Assembly: GCF_002895435.1 (NCBI RefSeq)
Contig: NZ_POYJ01000002.1
Coordinates: 558,001-622,000, forward strand
DNA from: Aquimarina sediminis
GTDB lineage: Bacteria; Bacteroidota; Bacteroidia; Flavobacteriales; Flavobacteriaceae
DNA length: 64,000 nucleotides
Direction of reading: 5' to 3'
Shown here: positions 34,891 to 43,416 of the stretch, one piece after another
Layout of the letters: each line of letters starts with the position of its first letter
Position numbering within the stretch: the first letter of the stretch is position 1
Position numbers and translations under genes: made by a program
Notes under the pieces: generated by a model
Seen by the model: only the letters and a program-made list of their open reading frames with translations
What the model was told of the DNA's origin: nothing
Database searches by the model: none

Positions 34891-35045
34891 CGTGAACGTA
34901 TCAAATATATTCGATAAAGTATCAACTCGAAGCGTGACTTTATCAAAAATAATCGTCAAATTATCAACTCGAAACGATAAACTATCAGCTCGAAGCGGCA
35001 ATCTATCAGCTGGAACTACCTTAGGATCAACTCGAATTCTCACCA
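34878..35045. repeat. 21-bp periodic array, right half (8 units)
   Basis: Eight contiguous 21-bp units begin at 34878, 34899, 34920, 34941, 34962, 34983, 35004 and 35025. Each starts TATCAR or GATCAA, and most continue CTCGAAGCGTGAC-like: for example TATCAACTCGAAGCGTGACT (34920) and TATCAGCTCGAAGCGGCAAT (34983). The units vary in their second half. There are no spacers, so this is a tandem repeat and not a CRISPR array. The frame is open on both strands because 21 is a multiple of 3, giving false ORFs with a seven-residue period. The region 34564-35625 holds no credible gene. Confidence 0.8.
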
Positions 35046-35130
35046 GATGGGCTACCCCCTTATCGATAAGGGGTAAAAAGGTATAACTGACGTATTAATA
35101 GTCAACTTCAACATTCGACTTCTACTACCG

Positions 35131-35207
35131 GGCTTCGAGAGCCTCAGCCCTCGGCTACTAAGAAAATATACTGTAAGCAATCCGTACCCTGAGGTTCTCG
35201 AAGGGTA
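35131..35207. repeat. TTCGAGA-type palindromic repeat pair
   Basis: GGCTTCGAGAGCCTCAGCCC (35131-35150) and TACCCTGAGGTTCTCGAAGG (35184-35203) face each other. The second copy's complement CTTCGAGAACCTCAG matches the first with one change, so the two form a large stem. It resembles the REP-like TTCGACAAGCTCAG elements known from many Bacteroidota. Related degenerate copies lie at 35341-35385 (CACTTCGACCTCAGTGTGAC). Confidence 0.6.
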
Positions 35208-35398
35208 AGATTCTTTTGTGTGTGTACATTTATATGGTTGTCATAACCTATATCAGGGACGGAAAACACTTCGGGCTTCCGTCATCAAGCTTCGGACTTC
35301 CAACCATTCCAGTTTTTCAATTGACCATGGATGTAACAAAGCACTTCGACAGCACTTCGACCTCAGTGTGACAACTCAGTGTGATATCGTTTTATTTT

Positions 35399-35426
35399 AA
35401 CTTCTGACACCCGACCTCGAACTTCT
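35399..35426. repeat. Dispersed GACCTCG repeat, copy C
   Basis: AACTTCTGACACCCGACCTC then GAACTTCT. It matches copy B at 31431-31459 at most positions in the same orientation, 4 kb away. It lies in the gene-free region upstream of both the TPR-CHAT gene and the next forward gene. Confidence 0.55.
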
Positions 35427-35625
35427 TATGCTCTTTTTTTCAGAACTTTATGGTATGTGGGATTTCATCCTTAAATTCGTGGCATGCTTTTTGGTTTTTA
35501 TCAAATAAAATGAGTATTTTGACTCGATTATTAAGGTTGTTTTAACAATAAAACAAGTTTTATCACGTTTTGATAACCGGTATAATTAACCTATAAATTG
35601 TAATACATTAATTAACCCAAACATT

Positions 35626-36030
35626 ATGAAAAAACTACTTCTACTTTTATTCGTGCTAGGCACGGGAATTGCAACTCAAGCTCAACAAAAAAATAGTAAG
35701 GAGCTTAGTGATCTATTTAGTGATGAACTATACCCTTTAGCAAAAGATGTTTCCGAATTTACAAATAATAAAGTTATTGCCCATGGTAATGTAATTTCTA
35801 TTGTAAAAAGTACGGGAACAACTTCTTTAGCGAAAAAAAGAATAGAAGGTATATCTATTGAGGCATATAGCCTTTCGTTACTTACCTCTAAAGGTAAAGA
35901 AATAGCGTTAACTGATCAACTATTAGCGAATAAGGTTGTAAATAAATTTTTTGAAGTACTAAAACGTGTTAAGGAAAGTGCTAAAACTGACAACAGAGCG
36001 GAGGTTGAAGATATTCTAAATGGTCTATAA
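35626..36030 (+). CDS. Small exported protein of unknown function
   Basis: A 134-residue protein with a cleavable signal peptide (MKKLLLLLFVLGTGIATQAQ, cut after Ala-Gln-Ala/Gln). The mature part is mixed: SDLFSDELYPLAKDVSEF, then a Ser/Thr-rich strand region (AHGNVISIVKSTGTTSLAK), then a helix rich in Lys and Glu. I do not recognise a family. A small palindrome TTATCA-CGTTT-TGATAA (35560-35576), with the same TATCA core as the 21-bp array, lies about 50 bp upstream. A bidirectional terminator closes the gene. Confidence 0.75.
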   Translation: MKKLLLLLFVLGTGIATQAQQKNSKELSDLFSDELYPLAKDVSEFTNNKVIAHGNVISIVKSTGTTSLAKKRIEGISIEAYSLSLLTSKGKEIALTDQLLANKVVNKFFEVLKRVKESAKTDNRAEVEDILNGL

Positions 36031-36059
36031 CAAGATAATAATCCATTTTGCTAAAATAT

Positions 36060-36091
36060 AAAAAGAGCGACCCAATAAGGTCGCTCTTTTT
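36060..36091. terminator. Strong bidirectional terminator
   Basis: Perfect 13-bp arms AAAAAGAGCGACC (36060-36072) and GGTCGCTCTTTTT (36079-36091), 6-nt loop, with a T-run in both directions. It separates the convergent exported-protein and OmpA genes. Confidence 0.93.
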
Positions 36092-36109
36092 GTTTGGTGC
36101 AATTAAAAA

Positions 36110-37069
36110 CTAAATATCATTCAACAACTTCGTGATCTCATCCAGTTTAGGGGTAAGAATCACTTCGATACGTCTGTTTTTGCTTTTTCCTGCACTGGTT
36201 GCGTTAGAGGCTACAGGTGCAAATTCTCCTCTCCCTGCTGCGGTAAGATTTTGTGGGTCAATCTTTTTGTTTTGCAATAGGATGGTTACAATGGCCGTAG
36301 CTCTCTTGGTAGATAGGTCCCAGTTGCCTGATAATTGAGCATTGCCGGTATAGGGTACATTATCGGTATGTCCTTCTATCAAAACGGCAATATCTTTATT
36401 CTCACCAAGCACGCTACCCAATTGCTTTACTGCTTTTTGTCCTTGTGATCCTACTGCCCAGCTACCGGATTCAAACAATAATTTGTTTTCCATAGAGATA
36501 TATACTTTGCCATTGCGTTCTTCTACCGTAAGACCTTTACCTTCAAAATTACGTAGGGCTTTAGATATAGCAGATTTTAAGGCTTGCATTTTGGCATCTT
36601 TAGCAGCGATTAACCCTTCTAGCTCATCTACACGTTTGGCACGTGATGCCAGATCTCGTTGCAGGGCATCCAAACGATTACGCTCCTGGATCAGGGCGCG
36701 TTCTTTTTCTTCTAATTGTCGTAATAGTTCTCTGTTTTTCTTACTGTTGGCAGCAATTGCTGCAGAGCTGTTTTTTTCTAGTGCATCATAAGAGTCTTTT
36801 AGGTTTTCATAATTGGCTTGCGCTGCATTATATCTTCCCTCGAGATCATCTCGTTCTGCCTTGAGTTTTTGATAGGCTGCTTCTAATTTATCCATTGCCT
36901 TTTTATCGGCATCACAAGCTTTTTTTAAAGCTGCCAGTTTATCTCCCGTTTTGCGATGTTCTCGCTTAAGACGTGCGTATTTACCTTCTAATTCTTTGTA
37001 TACTTTTGTAGTTACGCAAGAGGTCATAAGTGTACCAATAAGTACCGCAAATACAATTCTTCTAATCAT
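36110..37069 (-). CDS. OmpA-family lipoprotein with coiled coil
   Basis: A 319-residue outer-membrane lipoprotein: MIRRIVFAVLIGTLMTSC has lipobox Cys18. Residues about 25-165 are a long coiled coil (heptads such as LEEKERALIQERNRLDALQ). A C-terminal OmpA domain (about 195-310) with LLFESGSWAVG, IEGHTDNVPYTG, WDLSTKRATAIVTIL and SKNRRIEVILTP carries the peptidoglycan-contact Asp and Arg of the family. It tethers the outer membrane to the cell wall. It is probably monocistronic. Confidence 0.93.
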   Translation of the reverse strand: MIRRIVFAVLIGTLMTSCVTTKVYKELEGKYARLKREHRKTGDKLAALKKACDADKKAMDKLEAAYQKLKAERDDLEGRYNAAQANYENLKDSYDALEKNSSAAIAANSKKNRELLRQLEEKERALIQERNRLDALQRDLASRAKRVDELEGLIAAKDAKMQALKSAISKALRNFEGKGLTVEERNGKVYISMENKLLFESGSWAVGSQGQKAVKQLGSVLGENKDIAVLIEGHTDNVPYTGNAQLSGNWDLSTKRATAIVTILLQNKKIDPQNLTAAGRGEFAPVASNATSAGKSKNRRIEVILTPKLDEITKLLNDI

Positions 37070-37136
37070 TTTTTGTTATTTATGGGGTTGTTTTAATTAT
37101 TTATAAATGAGTTTGATCGTAGTTTGGTTTTAATTT

Positions 37137-37236
37137 GCTTCGACAAGCTCAGCATGACAAATTTAATGTAATACTATTGGTCATTCCAAAACCTCGTCAC
37201 ACTGAGCCTTTCGAAGTGCTGTCGAAAAGTCGATGC
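37137..37236. repeat. REP-like TTCGACAAGCTCAG palindrome pair
   Basis: The left unit GCTTCGACAAGCTCAGCATG (37137-37156) and the right unit CGTCACACTGAGCCTTTCGA (37194-37213, continuing with AGTGCTGTCGAAAAG) form an imperfect stem with about 35 bp between them. The core CTTCGACAAGCTCAG...TGAC is a dispersed intergenic element that I know from many Bacteroidota and spirochaete genomes. It lies between the OmpA and xth genes. Confidence 0.65.
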
Positions 37237-37277
37237 ATTTTTTTTTCATTATAAAAAGCCTATTATATAGTTGGGTT

Positions 37278-38042
37278 TTATACATCCAATTCTACAACAA
37301 TAGGGCAATGGTCGCTGTGTTTGGCTTCTGATAAGATAAGGGCTCTTTTTAGATTATCTTGTAGTGGTTGTGATACCATACCATAATCCAGGCGCCAGCC
37401 TTTATTATTAGCTCTGGCGTTTGCCCTGTAGCTCCACCAGGAGTATTGATCTGGTTCTGTATTAAAATGCCTGAAAGAATCTATAAAACCACTATCGATA
37501 AAATTGCCTATCCATTCTCGCTCTACCGGTAAAAATCCAGACACCTTTTTATTTCGTACAGGGTCATGAATATCAATGGCTTTATGACAGATATTATAAT
37601 CCCCTAGTATCACAAGATTGGGGTGATCTTTCTTTAGATCATTAATATAGGTCTGAAAATCTGCCATATATTTAAGTTTATGCTCCAAACGATCCATATT
37701 CGTTCCACTAGGCAGGTATAAACTCATTATGGATACTCCATTAAAATCAGCTCTTAGGTTACGACCTTCAAAATCCATATATTCTATCCCGGTACCGTAT
37801 TCTACATGATCCGGTTCTGTCTTAGATAAAATTGCTACACCACTATAGCCTTTTTTCTGGGCGCTGTACCAATAATTATAGGAGTACCCCGCTTCAGAAA
37901 AAAGATCCAGATCTAGCTGTTCTTTGTTTGCTTTTATTTCCTGAAGACAGATAACATCAGGATCTGCTTGTTGCAACCACTCTATAAACCCCTTGTTTAT
38001 TGCTGCTCTAATTCCGTTTACATTATAGGAGACGATTTTCAT
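37278..38042 (-). CDS. xth: Exodeoxyribonuclease III
   Basis: A 254-residue AP endonuclease/3'-exonuclease of base-excision repair. MKIVSYNVNGIRAAINKGF begins the fold; CLQEIKANKEQ holds the metal-binding Glu; YSGVAILSKTEP, LGDYNICHKAIDIHDP and RLDYGMVS follow, and SDHCPIVVELDV has the terminal Asp-His. All catalytic residues of the family are present. An alternative ATG 6 nt upstream (38048) is possible. No neighbouring repair gene shares its transcript. Confidence 0.96.
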   Translation of the reverse strand: MKIVSYNVNGIRAAINKGFIEWLQQADPDVICLQEIKANKEQLDLDLFSEAGYSYNYWYSAQKKGYSGVAILSKTEPDHVEYGTGIEYMDFEGRNLRADFNGVSIMSLYLPSGTNMDRLEHKLKYMADFQTYINDLKKDHPNLVILGDYNICHKAIDIHDPVRNKKVSGFLPVEREWIGNFIDSGFIDSFRHFNTEPDQYSWWSYRANARANNKGWRLDYGMVSQPLQDNLKRALILSEAKHSDHCPIVVELDV

Positions 38043-38180
38043 TGACATATTAGGTTTAAATTTTAGTAAAAATAAAACTTATGAGAGAAAATGAATACTA
38101 TATGTGATAGATTTTAACCTCTGGTATCTATCTGTATTCTAATATATTTTTATGATCTTTATAGGAAACAATCACAAATC

Positions 38181-38549
38181 ATGAAACATATGCTTAAAAT
38201 AGCTTGCTTTCTTCTAATTCTTGGTGCTTACAATTGTGTTCCTGCAAAGGGAGCAAATGCAACAAATAGCACTGCATCCAATAATACATCTAAAAACGAA
38301 AATGCAAAAGAAATGAAAGAAAACGGATTTAGTAAGGGTACAATCGTTGCCAGTAAATCAGAAGGCTGCCCTTACATTCTTACTGTAGAAGAATATAATG
38401 ACAGCCTTGATCCTATAAATATTAATGAGTTCTTTAAAACTGAAGTGCCACAACAGGTTTGGGTAAAATTTTCTAGTTTAAGAAGACCAAGCAGGTGTGC
38501 AGATGCCCGCCCGGTTTCTATTACAGAAATCAATATCCGTAACGAGTAG
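38181..38549 (+). CDS. Exported hypothetical protein
   Basis: A 122-residue protein with a signal peptide (MKHMLKIACFLLILGAYNC). The Cys19 might be a lipid site, but the -1 residue is Asn, so the lipobox is imperfect and a normal secreted protein is possible. Then comes an Asn/Thr/Ser-rich low-complexity stretch (GANATNSTASNNTSKNENAK). The mature part has KGTIVASKSEGCPYILTVEE and a Cys near the end that could pair with it. It stops 1 nt before the convergent T9SS gene. Function unknown. Confidence 0.78.
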   Translation: MKHMLKIACFLLILGAYNCVPAKGANATNSTASNNTSKNENAKEMKENGFSKGTIVASKSEGCPYILTVEEYNDSLDPININEFFKTEVPQQVWVKFSSLRRPSRCADARPVSITEINIRNE

Positions 38550-38550
38550 T

Positions 38551-41532
38551 CTACTGTACATAGAACTTAGCGGCATATTCTTTTTTCTTTTCGCCAAACC
38601 TTACAAAATAGATTCCTGATCTTGCGTATGACATATCTATGGTATATGCGAATCTGTCATTGGCATCTTTTTTAACCAGATTAGAAGCTATGATCTGCCC
38701 AAGGATATTATAAACATAAACTCTAAGCTCTGTTTCTAGTCCTGCATCTTCTTTAGTGATCAAAAATTGATCATCAGGATGAGCAACTACCAACACTTCA
38801 TTTTCTATGCTTTTATTTTCGCCTATATCTACCGTATAGTCATGGGTAGTTCCAAAATCCATAGAACCACAAGGATCATTAAGATCTGCACCATTATTTG
38901 TACCGGTATCTCCGGCTCTAACTCTAAGTAAATGCTTTCCTAAAGCGGCATCACCAGGTAAAGAAAGTACGATATCCTGATCACGATTTTTTTGTTCAAT
39001 AACTATATTGTTTAATAGCAGTTCAGATTCTTCAAAAACAGTATTGTCATTAAAATCAATCCATAACGATAGTCGCTCTGATTCTTCATTATCAGCAAAT
39101 CCAGATTGTACTGTTAAAACAAAAGCTCCAATAGAACGATTTAAGTTAATAGTGAGGTTTTCGCTAAAATCATTATATCCCGTAGAACAGTTGATACTAG
39201 AGTTAGTAACATTAGATAATTCAAAGAATGTTATTCCATCGTTAAACTGAGCACAATCAGAAGTTGGTCTACAAAATTTTCTTTCTACTGTTCTCAGGAT
39301 TGCATTATTTGCGACATCCTGATCATCTGGTAAGGCAGTTCCAACCTGGAATCCAAAATTTCCGATTCCTGTTATATCTACTTCTGCATCAAATGTGTAA
39401 TTTACACTCTGCTGAGCTCCTAGGGTACCCGTAAAAACTTCATCAACTCTACCTTCATTATCCAAAATATAAAAAACCGGAATATTGGATTGTGGCGTAT
39501 TACCATAGTTAAATATGGTGATAGTTACCCGTTCTGGGGCAATAGCGACACCGCTTTCTGATGTTGGCGATACTAGTTCTGTTACTCCTACGTCTTTTGG
39601 AGGTAGGTTCGTAACTTTTTTGATACTACAATCATTTTCGGGAGTTGCATCTCCTGCAAGATTAGTCTCTGCCATAATAGTATAGGTTTCATCTACACTA
39701 AGGTCAGCTTTTGTTGCAAACGAAAAAGATGTAGTCTGACCAGGATTAAGCGGTCCTGCAAATAATTCGGTAATTGGAGTGCCTCCATTAACAGAATAGT
39801 CAACAGAAATATTGCTTTGTGCTGTAGTACCAAAGTTTTTGATGGTTACTGTGATCGTTTCATCAGCTGCAAAAGAAGCTTCTTTGACAGGGGCATCAAT
39901 ACTCACAACCCCAACATCTGTAGTTACCACTTCTGCTACTTTAAAGACTCCTACAATATTTCTGGCATTAAAACCTCCGTTTTCATAATATTCTGCGATA
40001 TGCCAAAATGTTTGGTCGTCTGTGGGATCTACAGTAAGTTGTGCATAATCACCATAACGGTTTCCTCCGTTTACCTGATCTCCTGTTCCTACTGCGATTG
40101 TTTGTTCTGCAATAGTCATGGTTCCTAATGGATCACTGGCAAGTCTACCTGTATATCTTATCGAAGCAAAGCTATTGACAGTGGCTCCATTTGCGGTGGT
40201 TCCCATTGTAGTATATCCCATACCGATATTACCAAAAATATCCATTGCCATACTTCCGCACCAGGCACTTTTCCCATCTGGAGACATATAAGTTCCTTCC
40301 TGATATACTGTCCAGGGTTGACCATCACCATTTTGTCGTAACTCATACCATCTGATTGCCGATATGTTATCTGCTACAGCATCTATATCTACTGCAAAGT
40401 TGATCAATACAGAGTTATAACTACAAAACCTTCTATAATTAGAAGCAAACATTACTGCTCCTTGTAGCACATCGATATCTGATGCTCCCCCTCCAGGTTG
40501 CGGGATATTGCTGAAAGATCCTCCATCGAATGTAGAATCAAAAGGTGTTACTGTTATTTCTTCCGCTTCTGCGATGGTAGATGAGCTTGGTGAAGCCCAG
40601 TTTACATCTATTTTCCAAAATTTTAGAGCATCTTGATCTACACCAGCCCATTCATCATCCTGGAAATATATTATTCTTGCATCTCCATCCGGGGGCAATG
40701 TGTTACCCAAAGCATTAAATGCTGCCGGGCTGTAAAAACCACCTGTTCTCGCTCCAGGAAGTGGGAAACCAACCATTTTGACATCTTCTTCTCCAAGCAA
40801 CATTTTTTCACGCTCTATCACAAAGACTACTTCGCTGGTGTCTACAGAGTTTTGGTCTTTATTGGCAGTCACATAATATCCATCAGACCAGATCGAAAAT
40901 TTTGTGTAATCAGGAAAACTGTCTGTATTAAAGCGATAGGTGAACCATCCATCATTTACAGGGTCTGGTCCCTGACATACTGCTACCAAAAACCCATCAG
41001 GAGTATCAGAAAACTGAGTGATTACAAATCGATCTGCAAATTGATCATAAAATACTATAGGATCTCCCAGGGTCTCTCCCGCAAATATATTTGATAACGA
41101 TGATGATGCTACTAGCTCATTACCACTTCTGTCATGTATGGCAAAGGCAGAGTTTTTAGCACTAACATAATGATTAGGACCTATAGCTCCGGTAGGATCT
41201 GTAGGAGATCGACTACTTGAATTTGCTTCAAATGTAAGAGAAGGAGCTTTGCCCGCTCTCATACTTTGATTACTTTTTTGTTGTGCCAGTAGGGGATCGA
41301 TCCCTCTGGGAAAACCTTTTCCGGGAACAATCTTATTAGCATCTGTTTTCCTGGGGTTAATTTCCCCTTCTCTAGGTTCTTCAGGGATTAGTTTTTTTCC
41401 TGCTAATGGTCCTACAGCTCTCATATAGGTGGCAGTACTAATCATACTTGCATTCATGGTTTTCTTTTCTTGAGAAAATCCAATGGCTACAAAAAATAGA
41501 AAAGAAACAACTATAATTTTTTTAGATAGCAT
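38551..41532 (-). CDS. Large secreted protein with CARDB-like, GEVED and T9SS sorting domains
   Basis: A 993-residue secreted protein with a signal peptide (MLSKKIIVVSFLFFVAIGFS). After an N-terminal region of about 500 residues with a beta-propeller-like pattern (for example VAVCQGPDPVNDGWFTYRF), two CARDB-like domains are seen (about residues 510-720; VKEASFAADETITVTIKNFG and VAIAPERVTITIFNYG). Then follows a GEVED domain (LSLWIDFNDNTVFEESELLL ... GTTHDYTVDIG). A C-terminal T9SS type A sorting domain of about 80 residues ends in RSGIYFVRFGEKKKEY. It is exported through type IX secretion and attached to the surface; its role is unknown. The start at 41532 is set by the signal peptide. Confidence 0.9.
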   Translation of the reverse strand: MLSKKIIVVSFLFFVAIGFSQEKKTMNASMISTATYMRAVGPLAGKKLIPEEPREGEINPRKTDANKIVPGKGFPRGIDPLLAQQKSNQSMRAGKAPSLTFEANSSSRSPTDPTGAIGPNHYVSAKNSAFAIHDRSGNELVASSSLSNIFAGETLGDPIVFYDQFADRFVITQFSDTPDGFLVAVCQGPDPVNDGWFTYRFNTDSFPDYTKFSIWSDGYYVTANKDQNSVDTSEVVFVIEREKMLLGEEDVKMVGFPLPGARTGGFYSPAAFNALGNTLPPDGDARIIYFQDDEWAGVDQDALKFWKIDVNWASPSSSTIAEAEEITVTPFDSTFDGGSFSNIPQPGGGASDIDVLQGAVMFASNYRRFCSYNSVLINFAVDIDAVADNISAIRWYELRQNGDGQPWTVYQEGTYMSPDGKSAWCGSMAMDIFGNIGMGYTTMGTTANGATVNSFASIRYTGRLASDPLGTMTIAEQTIAVGTGDQVNGGNRYGDYAQLTVDPTDDQTFWHIAEYYENGGFNARNIVGVFKVAEVVTTDVGVVSIDAPVKEASFAADETITVTIKNFGTTAQSNISVDYSVNGGTPITELFAGPLNPGQTTSFSFATKADLSVDETYTIMAETNLAGDATPENDCSIKKVTNLPPKDVGVTELVSPTSESGVAIAPERVTITIFNYGNTPQSNIPVFYILDNEGRVDEVFTGTLGAQQSVNYTFDAEVDITGIGNFGFQVGTALPDDQDVANNAILRTVERKFCRPTSDCAQFNDGITFFELSNVTNSSINCSTGYNDFSENLTINLNRSIGAFVLTVQSGFADNEESERLSLWIDFNDNTVFEESELLLNNIVIEQKNRDQDIVLSLPGDAALGKHLLRVRAGDTGTNNGADLNDPCGSMDFGTTHDYTVDIGENKSIENEVLVVAHPDDQFLITKEDAGLETELRVYVYNILGQIIASNLVKKDANDRFAYTIDMSYARSGIYFVRFGEKKKEYAAKFYVQ

Positions 41533-41687
41533 AAACAATTTATTTATAGAATATATAATAAGATTGGGTTTTAACTTAGCGACTAAAATACAACTAAACT
41601 TCAAAATATGACACTGATTAGGTAGTTTATCCTAATTATTGACAAAGAAATCTGGTTTTTTTAAAGAATTATTGATATTTATTAACC

Positions 41688-41718
41688 AAAAAGCTGCTGT
41701 ATTATCAGCAGCTTTTTT
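41688..41718 (-). terminator. Terminator of glyS
   Basis: Arms AAAAAGCTGCTG (41688-41699) and CAGCAGCTTTTT (41706-41717), 6-nt loop. The A-run at the left gives T-rich DNA on the minus strand, and it lies 24 nt beyond the glyS stop. Confidence 0.9.
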
Positions 41719-41741
41719 GAGGAAAAACCTTATTTGTAAAG

Positions 41742-43277
41742 TTATTTTAGCCAGTATTCGGCATCTGTTTTTTCTGAGATAATAGCTTTGAGTTCAGTTA
41801 TAGGAACTCTTTTTTGTTCCATTGTATCTCGATCTCTTATGGTAACGGTATTGTCATTTACAGTATCGTGATCTATGGTAATACAAAATGGAGTTCCGTT
41901 GGCATCTTGTCTTCTATAACGACGCCCGATAGCATCTTTTTCGTCATAAACTACATTGAATTTCCATTTTAGATCATCAACAATTTTTTGAGCGATCTCT
42001 GGTAAGCCATCTTTTTTGACCAACGGAAGTATTGCTGCTTTTATAGGAGCAACTACTGCTGGTAGTTTTAAGACAACCCTACTGGAACCATCCTCTAATT
42101 CTTCATCTTGCAAAGCGGTAGAGAAGACTGCCAAAAACATTCTATCCAGTCCTACAGAGGTTTCTACTACATAAGGAACATAGCTTTCTTTTAATTCTGG
42201 ATCAAAAAATTGTAATTTTTTCCCAGAATATTCTTCATGTGCTTTAAGGTCAAAATCTGTTCTGGAGTGGATTCCTTCTAACTCTTTAAACCCAAAAGGA
42301 AAATCAAACTCTATATCGGCAGCAGCATTAGCGTAATGTGCTAATTTATCATGATCATGAAAACGATAATTTTCTTTGCCCAATCCTAAGGATAAATGCC
42401 AGTTTAGTCTGGTTTCTTTCCAATATTCATACCATTTCATTTCTTCGCCAGGACGTACAAAGAATTGCATTTCCATTTGTTCGAATTCTCGCATTCTAAA
42501 AATAAATTGACGAGCGACGATTTCATTTCTAAATGCTTTTCCGGTTTGAGCGATACCAAAAGGTATTTTCATACGACCGGTTTTCTGAACATTCAAAAAG
42601 TTTACAAAAATCCCTTGTGCAGTTTCTGGTCTTAAGAATAAATCGGTAGCAGAGTCTGCAGATGCCCCTAATTTTGTTCCGAACATTAAGTTAAACTGTC
42701 GTACTTCGGTCCAGTTTTTAGAGCCTGTTTCAGGATCTGCAATTCCTAACTCTTCTATAAGTGCTTTTACATCAGCAAGATCATCATTATCCAGAGACTT
42801 TGCCATGCGTTTTATAACCTCTTCTTTTTGAGAAAGATATTTTACAACTCTTGGATTGGTTGATACGAATTGCGCTTCGTCAAAAGATTCACCAAAACGT
42901 TTTTTGGCTTTAGCGATTTCCTTTTGTGCTTTTTGATTTAGCTTTTCTGCATAATCCTCTATAAGCACATCGGCTCTGTATCTTTTCTTAGAATCTTTAT
43001 TGTCAATAAGAGGATCACTAAATGCATCAACGTGGCCCGAGGCTTTCCAGGTGGTTGGATGCATAAAAATTGCAGCATCCAGACCCACAATATTCTGGTG
43101 CATGTTTACCATACTTTTCCACCAGTATTCTCTTATGTTTTTTTTAAGTTCTACTCCATTTTGACCATAATCATATACAGCGCTCAATCCGTCATAAATC
43201 TCACTAGAACCAAAAATATACCCATACTCCTTTGCATGGGCTATAACTTTTTTAAATTTATCTTCTTGCTTTGCCAT
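41742..43277 (-). CDS. glyS: Glycyl-tRNA synthetase (alpha2 type)
   Basis: A 511-residue class II aminoacyl-tRNA synthetase of the homodimeric, archaeal-like type. Motif 2 is seen around FRNEIVARQFIFRMREFEQMEMQFFV. The N-terminus AHAKEYGYIFGSSEIYDG carries the glycine-recognition region. A C-terminal anticodon-binding domain (about residues 415-511) begins AAILPLVKKDGL and ends TIRDRDTMEQKRVPI. I start at 43277 (MAKQED), since the 33 codons before lie over the promoter. The start is preceded by a -7 element only 4 nt upstream. Confidence 0.96.
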   Translation of the reverse strand: MAKQEDKFKKVIAHAKEYGYIFGSSEIYDGLSAVYDYGQNGVELKKNIREYWWKSMVNMHQNIVGLDAAIFMHPTTWKASGHVDAFSDPLIDNKDSKKRYRADVLIEDYAEKLNQKAQKEIAKAKKRFGESFDEAQFVSTNPRVVKYLSQKEEVIKRMAKSLDNDDLADVKALIEELGIADPETGSKNWTEVRQFNLMFGTKLGASADSATDLFLRPETAQGIFVNFLNVQKTGRMKIPFGIAQTGKAFRNEIVARQFIFRMREFEQMEMQFFVRPGEEMKWYEYWKETRLNWHLSLGLGKENYRFHDHDKLAHYANAAADIEFDFPFGFKELEGIHSRTDFDLKAHEEYSGKKLQFFDPELKESYVPYVVETSVGLDRMFLAVFSTALQDEELEDGSSRVVLKLPAVVAPIKAAILPLVKKDGLPEIAQKIVDDLKWKFNVVYDEKDAIGRRYRRQDANGTPFCITIDHDTVNDNTVTIRDRDTMEQKRVPITELKAIISEKTDAEYWLK

Positions 43278-43281
43278 GGCG

Positions 43282-43289
43282 CAAAAATA
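43282..43289 (-). promoter_or_regulatory. Promoter -7 element for glyS, apparently leaderless
   Basis: TATTTTTG on the minus strand fits TAnnTTTG and ends 4 nt before the glyS ATG, the same spacing as for rbfA. The predicted mRNA would start at or near the AUG. The -33 element is only approximate (TTTTC). Confidence 0.6.
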
Positions 43290-43369
43290 ACTGAATTTAA
43301 ATGAATTGAAAACGAATCTTATTTTGTTTTTAGTAAAATTTAGAAATTTTGATAAAGGCATAAAAAAAA

Positions 43370-43395
43370 CCGCCATATTGATATCAATATGGCGG
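43370..43395 (-). terminator. Perfect palindromic terminator upstream of glyS
   Basis: A 26-bp perfect palindrome (arms CCGCCATATTGAT and ATCAATATGGCGG) without loop. The A-run at 43362-43369 becomes a T-run on the minus strand, so it ends the gene at 43417-44298 before glyS is transcribed. Confidence 0.88.
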
Positions 43396-43416
43396 CTTAC
43401 GTTTTGTCCTAGAAAA

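Noticed and set aside
34878..35045. Possible CRISPR array
   Set aside because: The repeats are contiguous and vary in their second half. There are no unique spacers between them and no cas genes in the window.
34822..35086. Two opposite-strand frames of 73 and 82 codons with seven-residue repeats (pattern LRxDxLS and its mirror)
   Set aside because: They are produced by the 21-bp period of the repeat array, whose units lack stop codons in these frames. Composition is skewed and neither has a signal or a known fold, so they are not treated as genes.
35218..35400. 60-codon plus-strand frame in the repeat-rich spacer
   Set aside because: Its codons are made of degenerate TTCGA repeats and it has no promoter or recognisable protein pattern.
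43278..43376. N-terminal extension of glyS to 544 residues
   Set aside because: The upstream 33 codons cover the -7 promoter element and a terminator, so they cannot be in the mRNA.
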